Below, in pieces: positions 41,755 to 55,059 of a stretch of DNA of 64,000 nucleotides. Location of the stretch: contig NZ_JAODNW010000020.1 of NCBI RefSeq assembly GCF_025398255.1, positions 1 to 64,000 of the forward strand, in the 5' to 3' direction. Every line of letters starts with the position of its first letter. Position 1 is the stretch's first letter. The stretch comes from Chelativorans intermedius. GTDB taxonomy: Bacteria; Pseudomonadota; Alphaproteobacteria; Rhizobiales; Rhizobiaceae. Under the pieces are notes generated by a model. The model searched no databases. It was not told the origin of the DNA and saw nothing but the letters and a program-made list of their open reading frames with translations. The translations under genes and the position numbers were made by a program.

Positions 41755-43183
41755 CGGGACGGCGGGGCAGGGTGCGTCGCTGCCGGCGGCCGTGCTGAGG
41801 CGGCTTCGGCGGCTGCCGCGCATGGTGACCTTCCGCGTTGTCGCCATCTCCTCGCTGTGGGCCGTGATCGCGCTGGCGGTGATTGCCACGGTGATCTCCG
41901 CGCTGTTCCGGCAGGTCAGCAGCCGCGGCTTCGAGGAGGTTCTCTCCGCCCACCTGTTCAATCTGATCGCTTCGGTGAGCGCCGACGAGCAGGGCCGCCT
42001 GCAGGGCACCCCGAATCTCGGCGACCTGCGGTTTTCCGAACCTCTTTCGGGGTGGTACTGGTCGGTGGAGCCGACCTCGCAGGCGCTTCGCAGGTCGCTG
42101 AGTTCGCCCTCGTTGATCGGTTCTGCGCCCGTGCCGGCGCCGGGAACCGACGCCGTGCCCTTCGATGCCGCGTTCCAGCGCACCTATCGCGTCGAAGGGC
42201 CGGGCGGCAACGCGCTGCAGGTGCTGGAGGCGGAGGTCGTTCTCGACCAGGCAGACCGCATCGCCCGCTTCCGCGTCATGGGGAATCTGAGCGAGCTCGA
42301 ACGCGAGATCGGCGATTTCACACGCCGGCTCTTCGCCTACCTTGCAGCCTTCGGTCTGGGCATGGTGGCCATCAACGCCTTCGCAATCCTCCTGGCGTTG
42401 CGGCCACTGCAGAGCATCCGCCGGGCGCTGGCCAACATCCGCGCCGGCACGGCAGAGCGGCTGTCGGGCCCGTTCCCCACGGAGATCGCGCCGCTGGCGG
42501 AGGAGACCAACGCGCTGATCGAGAGCAATCGGCGCATCATCGAGCGTTCGCGCAAGCAAGTGGGCAATCTCGCCCATTCCCTGAAGACGCCGCTTGCCGT
42601 TCTGATGAACGAGGGGCGATCCATGGGCGGCGAGCAGGGGCGCCTGATCGCCGATCATGCGGCTGCGATGCAGCAGCAGATCGACCACTATCTGCAGCGC
42701 GCCCGCGCCGCCGCCCAGCGCAGCGCGCTTGCGCAGCGCAGCCCGGTCAACGAGACGCTTGAGCGCATGGCGCGGGTGACGCGGAAGCTCAACCCGGACA
42801 AGACACTGACGCTCGACCTGCCGCCTCAGGAGGTGGTGTTCGCGGGCGAGCGCGAGGACCTGGAAGAGATCATCGGCAATCTTCTGGAAAACGCGATGAA
42901 GTGGGCCCGAGGGCAGGTGGGCCTTTCGCTGCTTGCGCCCGAGGCGGCGGAAGGGGAGGGCCGCCGTTTCACCCTGAAGATCGAGGATGACGGGCCGGGA
43001 ATCCCGGAGGCGCAGGCCCGCCAGGCGCTGAAGCGCGGCCGTCGCCTGGACGAGACGAAGCCGGGAACGGGGCTCGGCCTGGCCATCGTCGCCGATCTGG
43101 TGGCCGAGTATGGCGGCGCGCTGGCGCTGGAACGTTCCGGCCTCGGCGGCCTGATGGTCAGGATCGAACTTCCGGCCGCCTGA
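41747..43183 (+). CDS. feuQ: Sensor histidine kinase FeuQ
   Basis: Membrane sensor kinase, 478 residues. Two transmembrane helices (about 30-55 and 198-222) bracket a periplasmic sensor domain. The HAMP-like linker leads to the H-box NLAHSLKTPLAVLMNE (H about 282). The HATPase part has NLLENAMKW, DDGPGIP and GTGLGLAIV. It phosphorylates FeuP, the gene it overlaps. The periplasmic domain resembles PhoQ-type sensors in size. Confidence 0.85.
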   Translation: MPDGTAGQGASLPAAVLRRLRRLPRMVTFRVVAISSLWAVIALAVIATVISALFRQVSSRGFEEVLSAHLFNLIASVSADEQGRLQGTPNLGDLRFSEPLSGWYWSVEPTSQALRRSLSSPSLIGSAPVPAPGTDAVPFDAAFQRTYRVEGPGGNALQVLEAEVVLDQADRIARFRVMGNLSELEREIGDFTRRLFAYLAAFGLGMVAINAFAILLALRPLQSIRRALANIRAGTAERLSGPFPTEIAPLAEETNALIESNRRIIERSRKQVGNLAHSLKTPLAVLMNEGRSMGGEQGRLIADHAAAMQQQIDHYLQRARAAAQRSALAQRSPVNETLERMARVTRKLNPDKTLTLDLPPQEVVFAGEREDLEEIIGNLLENAMKWARGQVGLSLLAPEAAEGEGRRFTLKIEDDGPGIPEAQARQALKRGRRLDETKPGTGLGLAIVADLVAEYGGALALERSGLGGLMVRIELPAA

Positions 43184-43235
43184 CGCGCTGCACGGGGCGG
43201 ATAGACAAAATTCCGTCAAACATGATCTATAGCTG

Positions 43236-43290
43236 GGGAACGTTCCCTGGAGCAGGTCCTGGTGCCTCGCGGGCGGGCGGGAACGTTCGC
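43236..43290. promoter_or_regulatory. Paired GGGAACGTTC palindromes
   Basis: GGGAACGTTCCC (43236-43247), a perfect 12-bp palindrome, and a near-copy GGGAACGTTCGC (43279-43290) lie 43 bp apart, about four helical turns, in the spacer between feuQ and the lipoprotein gene. The layout is that of a two-site operator. Confidence 0.4.
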
Positions 43291-43368
43291 GCCGGCTGCC
43301 GAAGGCGGAGCGTGGAGCGGTTCGCCGTTGCGGCCGGGACGGAGAGCGATGCGAAGGTTGAAGCGGTG

Positions 43369-43797
43369 ATGAGAGTTCCGGCGGCTGTTGTTGTCCTGGC
43401 GGTTCTGGCCCTTTCGGGCTGCGCTGGCGGAAGCCTGTCCGGCGCGGCGGATCAGGCGCTTCCCCGCTCGTTGGGCTTTGCCGCCAACGAGCCGCTTGCC
43501 GGCATCGTCGGCGGCGGGCTGGTGTCACAATCCGGCGCGGAGCTGAGCCGGCGGGCCCGCGTGGCGGCCGTCGAGGCGGAATATCGTGCCCTTGAATCGA
43601 CGCCGGCCGGACAGCCCGTGACATGGCGCGACGAGGAAACCGGCCTCAGCGGCATGGTGACGGCGGCGCAGCCCTATCGTGTCGGTTCGCAGGATTGCCG
43701 GCCCTACTCCCATGTGGTGAATGCGGGGGGTGATCCCCGCTCGCTGCGTGGAACGGCCTGCCGCAATCCCGATGGAAGCTGGACGCTGCTGAACTGA
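43369..43797 (+). CDS. Outer-membrane lipoprotein of the 17-kDa surface antigen family
   Basis: Protein of 142 residues with a lipoprotein signal: VLALSGCAGG has the lipobox LSGC (Cys about 20). The mature part (VTWRDEETGLSGMVTAAQPY, about 84-103, and CRPYSHVVNAGG) matches the RT0821/Lpp0805 surface protein family. GTG at 43366 just before the ATG is an alternative. It sits between feuQ and the ccm genes, with a paired palindrome upstream. The function is structural or unknown. Confidence 0.8.
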   Translation: MRVPAAVVVLAVLALSGCAGGSLSGAADQALPRSLGFAANEPLAGIVGGGLVSQSGAELSRRARVAAVEAEYRALESTPAGQPVTWRDEETGLSGMVTAAQPYRVGSQDCRPYSHVVNAGGDPRSLRGTACRNPDGSWTLLN

Positions 43798-43869
43798 ACC
43801 GGCGGCCATGCCAAAAGGCCGCATGCGGCAGCGGTTGGCACCGCCCGCCGCGCCGGATATTGGAACCTG

Positions 43870-44991
43870 ATGCTGCTGTTCTGGGTTCTTGCCGCGCTGA
43901 TGACATTCGCCGCCGCCCTGGCGGTGATGCTGCCGTTCCTGCGCCGGCGCGAGGAGGCGACGGCCGGCAGCGCGCACGATCTTGCCGTCTATCGCGACCA
44001 GCTGGCGGAGCTCGAGCAGGAACTTGCGCGGGGGCTCATCTCCAGGCCGGATGCGCAGCAGGCGCGCGCCGAGATCGGCCGCCGCATCCTGCGTCTTCAG
44101 GAGGAAGAAAAGGCCGCCGGGCAGAGCGTGCAGGCGCGGCGCGCGGGCACCGTGCGCGCCATCGCGGCGGCGGCCGTGCTGGCCGTGCCGGCCGTGAGCT
44201 GGGGACTCTATGCATTTCTGGGCTCGCCGGGCCTTCCGGCCCTTCCCCTCGCGGCACGGCTGAACGCCGATCCCGCGCAGGCGCCGCTGGAAGAGCTGAT
44301 CGCCCGCGCCGAGGCGCATCTGGCCGACAACCCGCAGGACGCGCGCGGCTGGGAGGTGCTGGCCCCGGTCTATGCGCGGCTCGGCCGCTTCGGCGACGCG
44401 GCGGCGGCCTATCGCAGGACGATCGCCCTGGCCGGGCCGAGCGCGGCGCGTCATGCAGCCCTGGGCGAGGCGCTGGTGGGCGAGGCAAGCGGGATCGTCA
44501 CGGCTGATGCGGAAGCGGCCTTCGCCGAGGCGCTGGGGCTGGATGCGGACAATCCGCGCGCCCGTTTCTTCATCGCCATGGCCCGTGCCCAGGAGGGAAA
44601 GACGGAGGAAGCGCGCGCCCTCTGGCAGCAGATGGCTGCGGAGCTGCCGCCCGATTCGCCGTGGCGGGAAATGGCGGGCCAGGCGGCCGCCAGCCTGTCC
44701 GCCGCCGGCCCCTCCGAGGCCGACATCGCGGCAGCGCAGGACATGTCGCCCGAGGCACGCAGGGAGATGATCGAGGGCATGGTGGCAGGCCTCGATGCCC
44801 GGCTGCGCGAGGAGCCGGGCGACGCCGAGGCTTGGCGGCGGCTTCTGCGCTCCTATGTTGTGCTGGACAGGCGGGAGGAGGCGCGCGCGGCCCTGCAGCG
44901 GGCGCTTGCCGCCTTCGGCGCCGACAGCCGGGAAGGACAGGCGCTCGCGGAGTTTGCCCGCGAGCTGGGCATCGACGACGAGGGAAGGTGA
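43870..44991 (+). CDS. ccmI: Cytochrome c biogenesis protein CcmI
   Basis: Apocytochrome c chaperone, 373 residues, also known as CycH. Two N-terminal transmembrane helices (about 3-23 and 95-117) flank a cytoplasmic heptad-rich loop (YRDQLAELEQELARGL). The periplasmic C-terminal part has TPR-type repeats (WEVLAPVYARLGRFGDAAAA, about 162-181, and WRRLLRSYVVLDRREEARAA). It presents the apocytochrome to the CcmFH ligation complex. First gene of ccmI-ccmE-ccmF-ccmH. Confidence 0.92.
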   Translation: MLLFWVLAALMTFAAALAVMLPFLRRREEATAGSAHDLAVYRDQLAELEQELARGLISRPDAQQARAEIGRRILRLQEEEKAAGQSVQARRAGTVRAIAAAAVLAVPAVSWGLYAFLGSPGLPALPLAARLNADPAQAPLEELIARAEAHLADNPQDARGWEVLAPVYARLGRFGDAAAAYRRTIALAGPSAARHAALGEALVGEASGIVTADAEAAFAEALGLDADNPRARFFIAMARAQEGKTEEARALWQQMAAELPPDSPWREMAGQAAASLSAAGPSEADIAAAQDMSPEARREMIEGMVAGLDARLREEPGDAEAWRRLLRSYVVLDRREEARAALQRALAAFGADSREGQALAEFARELGIDDEGR

Positions 44992-44994
44992 GAC

Positions 44995-45429
44995 GTGACG
45001 CGCAAGCAGAAGCGACTGGCGGTGATCGGCACGGGCATGGGATTTCTGGCCCTTGCGGCGGCCCTGACCTTCTATGCGCTCGGCCAGCAGACCTCCTATT
45101 TCTACATGCCGGCCGATCTCGCCGCCAAGCCGGCGGCGGCGGGCGAGCGCATCCGCCTCGGGGGGCTCGTCGAACAGGGCTCGGTGGTGCGCGGGGAGGG
45201 GACGCGCGTGCGATTTGCCGTCACCGACCACGAAAGCTCGGTTATGGTCGTCTATGACGGCATCCTGCCCGATCTTTTCCGCGAGGAACAGGGCGTTGTG
45301 ACCGAAGGTGTTCTGGGTGCCGATGGCGTTCTCGTTGCCGACACCGTGCTTGCCAAGCACGACGAGACCTATATGCCGAGGGAGGTGGCCGAGAGCCTGA
45401 AGGAGCGGGGCGTATGGCAGGAGCAATGA
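44995..45429 (+). CDS. ccmE: Heme chaperone CcmE
   Basis: Periplasmic heme chaperone, 144 residues, membrane anchored by an N-terminal helix (about 10-28). The heme-binding histidine is in [10 protein letters not shown] (about H122). It receives heme from CcmABC and passes it to CcmF. The start is a GTG just after the ccmI stop. Confidence 0.93.
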   Translation: MTRKQKRLAVIGTGMGFLALAAALTFYALGQQTSYFYMPADLAAKPAAAGERIRLGGLVEQGSVVRGEGTRVRFAVTDHESSVMVVYDGILPDLFREEQGVVTEGVLGADGVLVADTVLAKHDETYMPREVAESLKERGVWQEQ

Positions 45430-45442
45430 CGGGGCGGCGCCG

Positions 45443-47428
45443 ATGAGCGTGGAGCTGGGCCATTTCGCTCTTGTGCTGGCACTGGCGCTGGCGCTGGTGC
45501 AGTCGTCGGTGCCGCTGGCCGGGGCGCGGCTTGGCAGCCCGAGCCTGATGCGGGTGGGCGAGCCCACCGCCATTGCCGGTCTGGGCCTTGTGGCAATCGC
45601 CTTTGCCGTGCTCACCCTGGCCTATGTCCGCTCGGATTTCTCCGTTCTCAACGTCTGGGAAAACTCCCACTCCGCCAAGCCGCTTCTCTTCAAGATCACC
45701 GGCACCTGGGGCAACCACGAGGGCTCCATGCTGCTGTGGGTGCTCATCCTGTCGCTTTTCGGCGCCCTGGTGGCCGCCTTCGGGCGCAACCTGCCGCCCA
45801 CCCTGCGGGCCAATGTGCTGGCCGTGCAGGGGTTGATCGCGACCGCCTTCCTGGCCTTCATCCTTTTCACCTCCAACCCCTTCACCCGCCTTGTGCCCGC
45901 GCCCATGCAGGGGCGCGACCTCAACCCCATCCTCCAGGACATCGGGCTCGCCATCCATCCGCCGCTGCTCTATCTCGGCTATGTGGGCTTCTCCATCGCC
46001 TTCTCCTTCGCCGTCGCCGCCCTGATCGACGGGCGCATCGACGCTGCCTGGGCGCGCTGGGTGCGCCCGTGGACGCTGGCCGCCTGGGCGTTTCTGACCG
46101 GCGGCATCGCCATGGGCTCCTACTGGGCGTATTACGAACTTGGCTGGGGCGGCTTCTGGTTCTGGGATCCGGTGGAAAACGCCTCCTTCATGCCGTGGCT
46201 CGCCGGCACGGCGCTGCTTCACTCGGCCATCGTCATGGAGAAGCGCTCGGCGCTGAAGATCTGGACGGTGCTGCTGGCCATCCTCACCTTCTCGCTGTCC
46301 CTGCTGGGCACCTTTCTGGTGCGCTCGGGCGTGCTCACCTCTGTGCACGCCTTTGCCACCGACCCGACGCGCGGCGTCTTCATCCTCGCCATCCTCGTCT
46401 TCTTCATCGGCGGGGCGCTGGCACTCTTTGCCCTGCGCGCCGCCGCGCTGGCGCCGGGCGGGCTGTTCCATCCCATCTCGCGCGAAGGGGCGCTCGTTCT
46501 CAACAATCTGCTGCTCACCACCGTAACGGCGACGGTGCTGGTGGGCACGCTCTATCCGCTCGTGGTGGAAGCGGTGACGGGAGAGAAGATTTCCGTCGGT
46601 GCGCCCTTCTTCAACCTCACTTTCGTGCCGCTGTTCCTGCCGCTTCTCGCCGTGGTTCCCTTTGGTCCCATGCTCGCCTGGAAGCGCGGCGACCTGGCCG
46701 GCGCCTTCCAGCGCCTGCACCTGGCCTTTGCCGCCGCGACGGTGGTGGCCTTCCTGTCCTTCTTTCTCGTCGATCGGGCCTCGGCCCTGGCAGCACTCGG
46801 CATCGGCCTTGGCCTGTGGCTCGTCTTCGGCGCGCTCACCGACCTTGCGGTCAAGAGCGGCGTGGGCAAGGCGGGGCCGGCGGTGGCCCTGCGCCGGCTG
46901 AAGGGCTTGCCGCTTTCAGTCTTCGGCACGGCGTTGGCCCATGCGGGGTTGGGACTTGCGGTGCTGGGCGTGGTGTGCGTCACCACGCTGGAGGAGGAGC
47001 ATATCCTCACCATGCAGCCTGGCCAGACGGTGGAGGCTGGCGACCATCGGCTGCGCTTCGAGGGGCTGCGGCCCTTCACCGGTCCCAACTACACGGAAGA
47101 GCAGGCCCATTTCGCCCTATTCGGGGCCGACAGCCTGCGGCGTGGCAGCATCGTCTCCTCCAAGCGGCTCTATACCGCCCGCGGAATGCCCACCACCGAG
47201 GCGGGCATCCGCACGATCGGGCTCAGCCAGCTCTATGTCTCCATTGGCGACGAGACGGCCGATGGCGGTCTGGTCGTGCGTGTCTGGTGGAAGCCGCAGG
47301 TCACGCTGATCTGGATCGGCGCGCTCGTCATGATGCTGGGCGGGATGGTCTCGCTGTGCGACCGCCGGCTGCGCATCGGCGCACCCGCTCGACGCAGGGC
47401 GGAGGCCGCGGCGGGAGAGGCGGCATGA
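45443..47428 (+). CDS. ccmF: Heme lyase subunit CcmF
   Basis: Membrane protein of 661 residues with about 15 transmembrane segments. The tryptophan-rich heme-handling motif [19 protein letters not shown] lies near residue 236, and histidines needed for heme ligation flank it. With CcmH and CcmI it attaches heme covalently to CxxCH of c-type cytochromes in the periplasm. Its stop overlaps the ccmH start. Confidence 0.94.
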   Translation: MSVELGHFALVLALALALVQSSVPLAGARLGSPSLMRVGEPTAIAGLGLVAIAFAVLTLAYVRSDFSVLNVWENSHSAKPLLFKITGTWGNHEGSMLLWVLILSLFGALVAAFGRNLPPTLRANVLAVQGLIATAFLAFILFTSNPFTRLVPAPMQGRDLNPILQDIGLAIHPPLLYLGYVGFSIAFSFAVAALIDGRIDAAWARWVRPWTLAAWAFLTGGIAMGSYWAYYELGWGGFWFWDPVENASFMPWLAGTALLHSAIVMEKRSALKIWTVLLAILTFSLSLLGTFLVRSGVLTSVHAFATDPTRGVFILAILVFFIGGALALFALRAAALAPGGLFHPISREGALVLNNLLLTTVTATVLVGTLYPLVVEAVTGEKISVGAPFFNLTFVPLFLPLLAVVPFGPMLAWKRGDLAGAFQRLHLAFAAATVVAFLSFFLVDRASALAALGIGLGLWLVFGALTDLAVKSGVGKAGPAVALRRLKGLPLSVFGTALAHAGLGLAVLGVVCVTTLEEEHILTMQPGQTVEAGDHRLRFEGLRPFTGPNYTEEQAHFALFGADSLRRGSIVSSKRLYTARGMPTTEAGIRTIGLSQLYVSIGDETADGGLVVRVWWKPQVTLIWIGALVMMLGGMVSLCDRRLRIGAPARRRAEAAAGEAA

Positions 47429-47880
47429 TGCGGGTGCTGCTGCTTCTCCTCGGCCTCCTGGCCGTTGCGCCGGCCTTCGCCGTGGAGCCCGACGAAATGC
47501 TCGCCGATCCGGCGTTGGAGGCGCGGGCGCGGGCGCTCTCGGCCGAGTTGCGCTGCATGGTCTGCCAGAACCAGTCCATCGACGATTCCAACGCCGAACT
47601 TGCACGCGACCTGCGCGTTCTGGTGCGCGAGCGCATCAGGGCCGGCGACACGGACGAGGAGGTGCTGAGCTATGTCGTCTCGCGCTACGGCGAGTTCGTG
47701 CTGCTCAAGCCGCGCATGAGCGCCCGCAACGCCGTGCTGTGGGCGACGCCGCTTCTGGTGCTGGCGGGCGGCGGGCTCATCGCCTTCCTTGCCCTGCGCC
47801 GGCGTGCGCGCCAGCCTGCCGCCGCCCTGACGGAGGAGGAGGAGAGGACGCTGAAGGCGGTGCTTGACAGGCGCGAATAA
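47425..47880 (+). CDS. ccmH: Cytochrome c maturation thioredoxin-like protein CcmH
   Basis: Protein of 151 residues with a signal peptide (cleavage near residue 19), a CxxC active site in LRCMVCQNQ (C44, C47) and a C-terminal transmembrane helix (about 107-125). It keeps the apocytochrome cysteines reduced (the short CycL form; the CcmI function is separate). Two ATGs overlap the ccmF stop (47425, 47428). Confidence 0.92.
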   Translation: MMRVLLLLLGLLAVAPAFAVEPDEMLADPALEARARALSAELRCMVCQNQSIDDSNAELARDLRVLVRERIRAGDTDEEVLSYVVSRYGEFVLLKPRMSARNAVLWATPLLVLAGGGLIAFLALRRRARQPAAALTEEEERTLKAVLDRRE

Positions 47881-48031
47881 CCGTCTCCCGCGCCCAACAT
47901 TACCAAAGTTTCATGCCGCGGAAATGGCACCGTAAGGTGCAAGGCCCTATCTGTCGGAGCAACGCGGCCCGCGCGCCGGGCCGACCATGGAAGATCGAAA
48001 GCTTCGACTGGCAAGAGGAGAACATTCCGCC

Positions 48032-49528
48032 ATGCGTTCAACGAAAGCCGTTTCCAGAACCCGCACGCGCCTGATCGGCGCCGTGGCCACCGTGGCGCTG
48101 GCCGGCGCTGTCGGCCTCGGTGCGGTGGGCACGGGAACCGCGCCGGTGCTTGCCGATCCGGTGAAGCTCGAAAATCCCGTCCAGGCGCCAAGCTTTGCAG
48201 ACGTGGTGGAACTCGTCACCCCCGCCGTGGTCAGTGTCCGCGTGAGCGGCGAAAGGCTGGAAACGGGTCCTGCCTCCGCCCCCTTCTTCGACATGCCGGG
48301 CTTCGAGAACCTGCCCGACGGCCATCCGCTCAAGCGCTTCTTCGAGGAGTTCCGCAGGGACTGGCGCTCGGAGCGCCCCCGCCGCCCGCGCGTGCGCCCC
48401 ATCTCCCAGGGGTCCGGCTTCTTCATCTCCGAGGACGGCTATCTGGTGACCAACAATCACGTCATCCAGGGCGGCTCTGAATACACGGTTGTCATGGAAG
48501 ACGGCACGGAGCTTTCCGCCGAGCTGGTGGGCACCGATCCGCGCACGGATCTTGCCGTCCTGAAGGTCGATGGCGAGGGCCGCACCTTCACCTATGTGGA
48601 TTTTGCCGACGATGCCAGAGTACGTGTCGGCGACTGGGTGGTCGCCGTGGGCAACCCCTTCGGACTGGGCGGCACGGTCACGGCCGGCATCGTCTCGGCA
48701 CGCGGCCGCGAGATCGGCGCCGGCCCCTATGACGACTTCATCCAGATCGATGCGGCGGTGAACCGCGGCAACTCCGGCGGGCCGGCCTTCAATCTCGCCG
48801 GCGAGGTGGTCGGCGTCAACACGGCCATCTTCTCGCCCTCCGGCGGCAATGTGGGCATCGCCTTCGCGATTCCCGCCTCGCTCGCCAGGTCCGTCGTCGA
48901 GCAGCTCATTGAGGACGGCAAGGTGGAGCGTGGCTGGCTGGGCGTGCAGATCCAGCAGGTGACGAAGGAGATTGCCGAATCGCTGGGTCTCGACGAGGAC
49001 AAGGGTGCCCTGATCGTCGATGCCAATGAGGGCGAGCCGGCGGCCGAGGCCGGCGTGCAGCCGGGCGATGTGGTCATCGCCGTCGACGGGAAGAACATTG
49101 ACTCGCCGCGCGATCTGGCGCGCACCATCGCCGAATACGACCCCGGCCAGTCCGTGGAACTGACGGTGTGGCGCAACGGCAAGGCCACCAATCTCGACGT
49201 GACGCTGGGCGAGATGCCAAGCAGCGAGCAGATGGCCGCGCTTCCGGGCGAGGCGCCCTCCGCCACGGAGACCGATTTCGGCCTGACCGTCACACCGGCG
49301 GAAGAAGGCCCGGGGCTCGTGGTGACGGATGTGGAGCCGGGCAGTGCTGCCGAGGATGTGGGCATCCGGCCGGGCGATGTCATCCGTTCGGTGAACTCGC
49401 AGCCCGTCTCCTCCGTTTCCGATCTCCAGGCCGCCGTGGACGCCGCCGCCGAGGCCGGTCGCGGCGCCGTGCTCCTTCAGGTCGAGCGGGACAACGCCAA
49501 CCGCTTCATGGCGCTGCCGATCGGCTGA
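48032..49528 (+). CDS. degP: Periplasmic serine protease DegP/HtrA (Do family)
   Basis: Trypsin-like protease and chaperone, 498 residues. A signal peptide (about 1-41, ending VLADP) is followed by the protease domain with the triad H143 (TNNHVIQ), D173 (RTDLAV) and S248 (GNSGG), then two PDZ domains (about 285-375 and 405-495). GAGGAG is 11 nt upstream of the ATG at 48032; the upstream ATG at 47987 lacks a good site. It degrades misfolded envelope proteins. Located as degP1 next to the regulator-kinase pair in related genomes. Confidence 0.92.
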   Translation: MRSTKAVSRTRTRLIGAVATVALAGAVGLGAVGTGTAPVLADPVKLENPVQAPSFADVVELVTPAVVSVRVSGERLETGPASAPFFDMPGFENLPDGHPLKRFFEEFRRDWRSERPRRPRVRPISQGSGFFISEDGYLVTNNHVIQGGSEYTVVMEDGTELSAELVGTDPRTDLAVLKVDGEGRTFTYVDFADDARVRVGDWVVAVGNPFGLGGTVTAGIVSARGREIGAGPYDDFIQIDAAVNRGNSGGPAFNLAGEVVGVNTAIFSPSGGNVGIAFAIPASLARSVVEQLIEDGKVERGWLGVQIQQVTKEIAESLGLDEDKGALIVDANEGEPAAEAGVQPGDVVIAVDGKNIDSPRDLARTIAEYDPGQSVELTVWRNGKATNLDVTLGEMPSSEQMAALPGEAPSATETDFGLTVTPAEEGPGLVVTDVEPGSAAEDVGIRPGDVIRSVNSQPVSSVSDLQAAVDAAAEAGRGAVLLQVERDNANRFMALPIG

Positions 49529-49704
49529 CCGGTTGAGATTGCAGCCCGTTGGGGCCTGTCCCCGTGCTTGCCGAGCGATGTTCGCAAGCCCCCCTTCCGG
49601 CATCGCCCGGCAGCGCGTGGCGGCGGGTTTCCCGCCGCCGCGTCCGGCCCTGTGCTTTTGCCGTGCTCTCGCCTGTGCCGGCGCGATCGGATAACCTTGC
49701 ACCC

Positions 49705-50379
49705 ATGAAGATTCTGGTGATCGAAGACGACCGCGAAGCGGCCGGTTTCCTGAAGAAGGCGTTTGCCGAGGCCGGCCACACCGCCGACGTCGCGCCCGAC
49801 GGCGAGACGGGTTATACCCTTGCCGACACCGGCAATTACGACGTCTTCGTGATCGACCGCATGCTGCCGCGGCGCGACGGGCTGTCGATCATCGCCGAGC
49901 TGCGCGCCAGGGGAAACACCACCCCGGCACTCATCCTCTCCGCCCTCGGAGAGGTGGACGACCGCGTGACCGGGCTGCGCGCCGGCGGCGACGACTACCT
50001 CACCAAGCCCTATGCCTTCTCCGAGCTGCTGGCGCGCATCGAGGTGCTCAAACGCCGCGCCGGCACCAAGGATGTCGAGACCGTCTATCGCGTCGGCGAC
50101 CTGGAGCTCGACCGTCTCTCCCACACCGTGCGCCGCGCCGGGCAGGAAATCGCGCTGCAGCCGCGCGAGTTCCGTCTGCTCGAATATCTCATGCGCCACG
50201 CCGGCCAGGTGGTCACCCGCACGATGCTGCTGGAGAATGTCTGGGAGTATCACTTCGATCCCCAGACGAACGTCATCGACGTGCATATCTCGCGCCTGCG
50301 CAGCAAGATCGAGAAAGGCTTCGACAAGCCGATTCTGCACACGGTGCGCGGCGCCGGCTATGTGATACGGGCGGATTGA
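49705..50379 (+). CDS. OmpR-family response regulator
   Basis: Regulator of 224 residues, receiver domain with phosphoacceptor D51 (VFVIDRMLP), Thr/Lys switch residues in DDYLTKPYAF and a winged-helix output domain (LQPREFRLLEYLMRH). It lies 176 bp downstream of degP and 7 bp upstream of its kinase. An envelope-stress role is suggested by the degP neighbour. No widely used name for this regulator comes to mind. Confidence 0.88.
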   Translation: MKILVIEDDREAAGFLKKAFAEAGHTADVAPDGETGYTLADTGNYDVFVIDRMLPRRDGLSIIAELRARGNTTPALILSALGEVDDRVTGLRAGGDDYLTKPYAFSELLARIEVLKRRAGTKDVETVYRVGDLELDRLSHTVRRAGQEIALQPREFRLLEYLMRHAGQVVTRTMLLENVWEYHFDPQTNVIDVHISRLRSKIEKGFDKPILHTVRGAGYVIRAD

Positions 50380-50386
50380 GGCGCGC

Positions 50387-51781
50387 GTGCCCGCCATGCC
50401 CGCCATCATGAGGACGACGGCGGCGCGGCTTTCCGCGCTCTATCTTCTCCTGTTCGCCATCTGCGCGGTGGTGCTCGTGGTCTATGTCACCTCGCTGTCG
50501 GTGCGCATGATGACGGTGCAGACGCGCGAGACCATTGCCGATGAGGTGCGCGGCCTTGTCAGCGCCTATCAGCGCGGCGGCCTGCCCACCCTGGTGCGCG
50601 TGCTGGAAACGCGCTCGCGCCAGCCCGGCGCCAATCTCTACCTCATCGCCGATCCCAATGGCCTCATTCTCACCGGCAATGTCGAGAGCCTCCAGCCCGG
50701 TGCGCTCGACACCATCGGCTGGACGGAACGTCCCTTTTTCTATCGCCGTTACGGCGACGGCGGCGGCAGGGAGCGCCACTCGGCGATGGCGCATGTCATC
50801 CGCCTTCCCAACCAGATGATCCTGCTCGTCGGGCGCGACCTCGGCGAGCCCGAGCGCTTCCGCGAGGTGGTGCGCAACGCGCTGGTCGCCGCGCTCGGCA
50901 TGATGGGCTTTGGCGCGGTCCTCATCTGGTATTTCGTGGGCCGGCGGGCGCTGCGGCGCATCGACAGCGTGTCGGAGGCCAGCCGCCAGATCATGGGCGG
51001 CGACCTTTCCCGCCGGCTGCCCGTTTCCGGCGCCGGCGACGAGTTCGATCGCCTGTCCGAGAATCTCAACGCCATGCTGGAGCGCATCGCGGCGCTTAAC
51101 GAGGGGCTCAAGCAGGTGTCCGCCAACATCGCGCACGATCTGAAGACGCCCCTGACGCGGTTGCGCAACCGCGCCGAGGCGGCGCTCGGCAGCGGTGACG
51201 AGGCGGCCTGCCGCGAGGCGCTGGAAGCCACCATCGCCGAGTCCGATCAGCTCATCCGCACCTTCAATGCCATTCTGATGATCTCGCGGCTGGAGGCCGG
51301 CCATTCGGCGGAGGCCATCAAGCCCGTCGACCTGGCCGCCATCGTCGCCGATGTGGTGGAGCTTTACGAACCGGCAGCCGAGGAGATGGGTGTGGCGCTC
51401 ACCGCTCGCACCGTGGAGCCTGCCACGATCGACGGCAACCGCGAGCTGATCGGCCAGGCGCTCTCCAACATCGTGGACAACGCCATCAAATACTCCGCCG
51501 GCGTGCATGAGAGGCCGGCCGTCGCCGTCTCGCTCGAAAGAAAGGGCGGCACGGTGCGTCTGACGGTCGTCGACAACGGGCCGGGCATTCCGCAGGCCGA
51601 GCGCAAACGCGTCACCGAGCGCTTCGTGCGGCTGGAGGCGAGCCGCACCCAGCCGGGCTCCGGCCTGGGCCTGAGCCTTGCCAAGGCGGTGATGACCTTC
51701 CACGGCGGCGAGCTTGAGCTTTCCGGCAATGGCGAGGGGCTTTCGGTTGCGATGGTCTTCCCGGCAGGCAAGAATGCCTGA
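50387..51781 (+). CDS. Sensor histidine kinase, partner of the OmpR-type regulator
   Basis: Kinase of 464 residues. Two transmembrane helices (about 12-35 and 162-184) enclose a periplasmic domain; a HAMP domain follows (RQIMGGDLSRRLPVSG). The H-box is NIAHDLKTPLTRLRNR (about H249) and the ATPase part has NIVDNAIKY, DNGPGIP and GSGLGLSLA. The GTG start has GAGG 5 nt upstream; ATGs at 50396 and 50408 are alternatives. It ends 116 bp before glnE. Confidence 0.87.
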   Translation: MPAMPAIMRTTAARLSALYLLLFAICAVVLVVYVTSLSVRMMTVQTRETIADEVRGLVSAYQRGGLPTLVRVLETRSRQPGANLYLIADPNGLILTGNVESLQPGALDTIGWTERPFFYRRYGDGGGRERHSAMAHVIRLPNQMILLVGRDLGEPERFREVVRNALVAALGMMGFGAVLIWYFVGRRALRRIDSVSEASRQIMGGDLSRRLPVSGAGDEFDRLSENLNAMLERIAALNEGLKQVSANIAHDLKTPLTRLRNRAEAALGSGDEAACREALEATIAESDQLIRTFNAILMISRLEAGHSAEAIKPVDLAAIVADVVELYEPAAEEMGVALTARTVEPATIDGNRELIGQALSNIVDNAIKYSAGVHERPAVAVSLERKGGTVRLTVVDNGPGIPQAERKRVTERFVRLEASRTQPGSGLGLSLAKAVMTFHGGELELSGNGEGLSVAMVFPAGKNA

Positions 51782-51896
51782 CGCGGCACACCGGAGGGCT
51801 TGCGCCCTCGACGCCGCGACAGGACGACAAACCGCAGCCGCGGAGGCGATCGAGAGACCGCGCGCGCCTCTGGGAAAGAAAGAGCAGGGAGGCAGG

Positions 51897-54863
<2,967 letters not shown>

Positions 54864-54930
54864 ACCGGTTCATCGTTTCAATGAAGCGCTGATCCGGTCC
54901 ATCTATTTGTTCTTGCCGCATTTGTGCGAC

Positions 54931-54950
54931 GCCAGATGATTCCATCTGGC
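54931..54950. terminator. Hairpin between convergent glnE and pleC
   Basis: GCCAGATG (54931-54938) pairs with CATCTGGC (54943-54950) around ATTC. Convergent position suggests a bidirectional terminator, but no long T-run follows on either strand. Confidence 0.35.
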
Positions 54951-55059
54951 TGCAAAATGCTGTAGAGCCGCAGGCCCGCCGCCTCACGCCCCGCCGCGCA
55001 GCTCCCGCAACATCGCCCGGTAATGCCCGGAAGCCCGCCCCTCGTCCAGCGGCCTCCTC

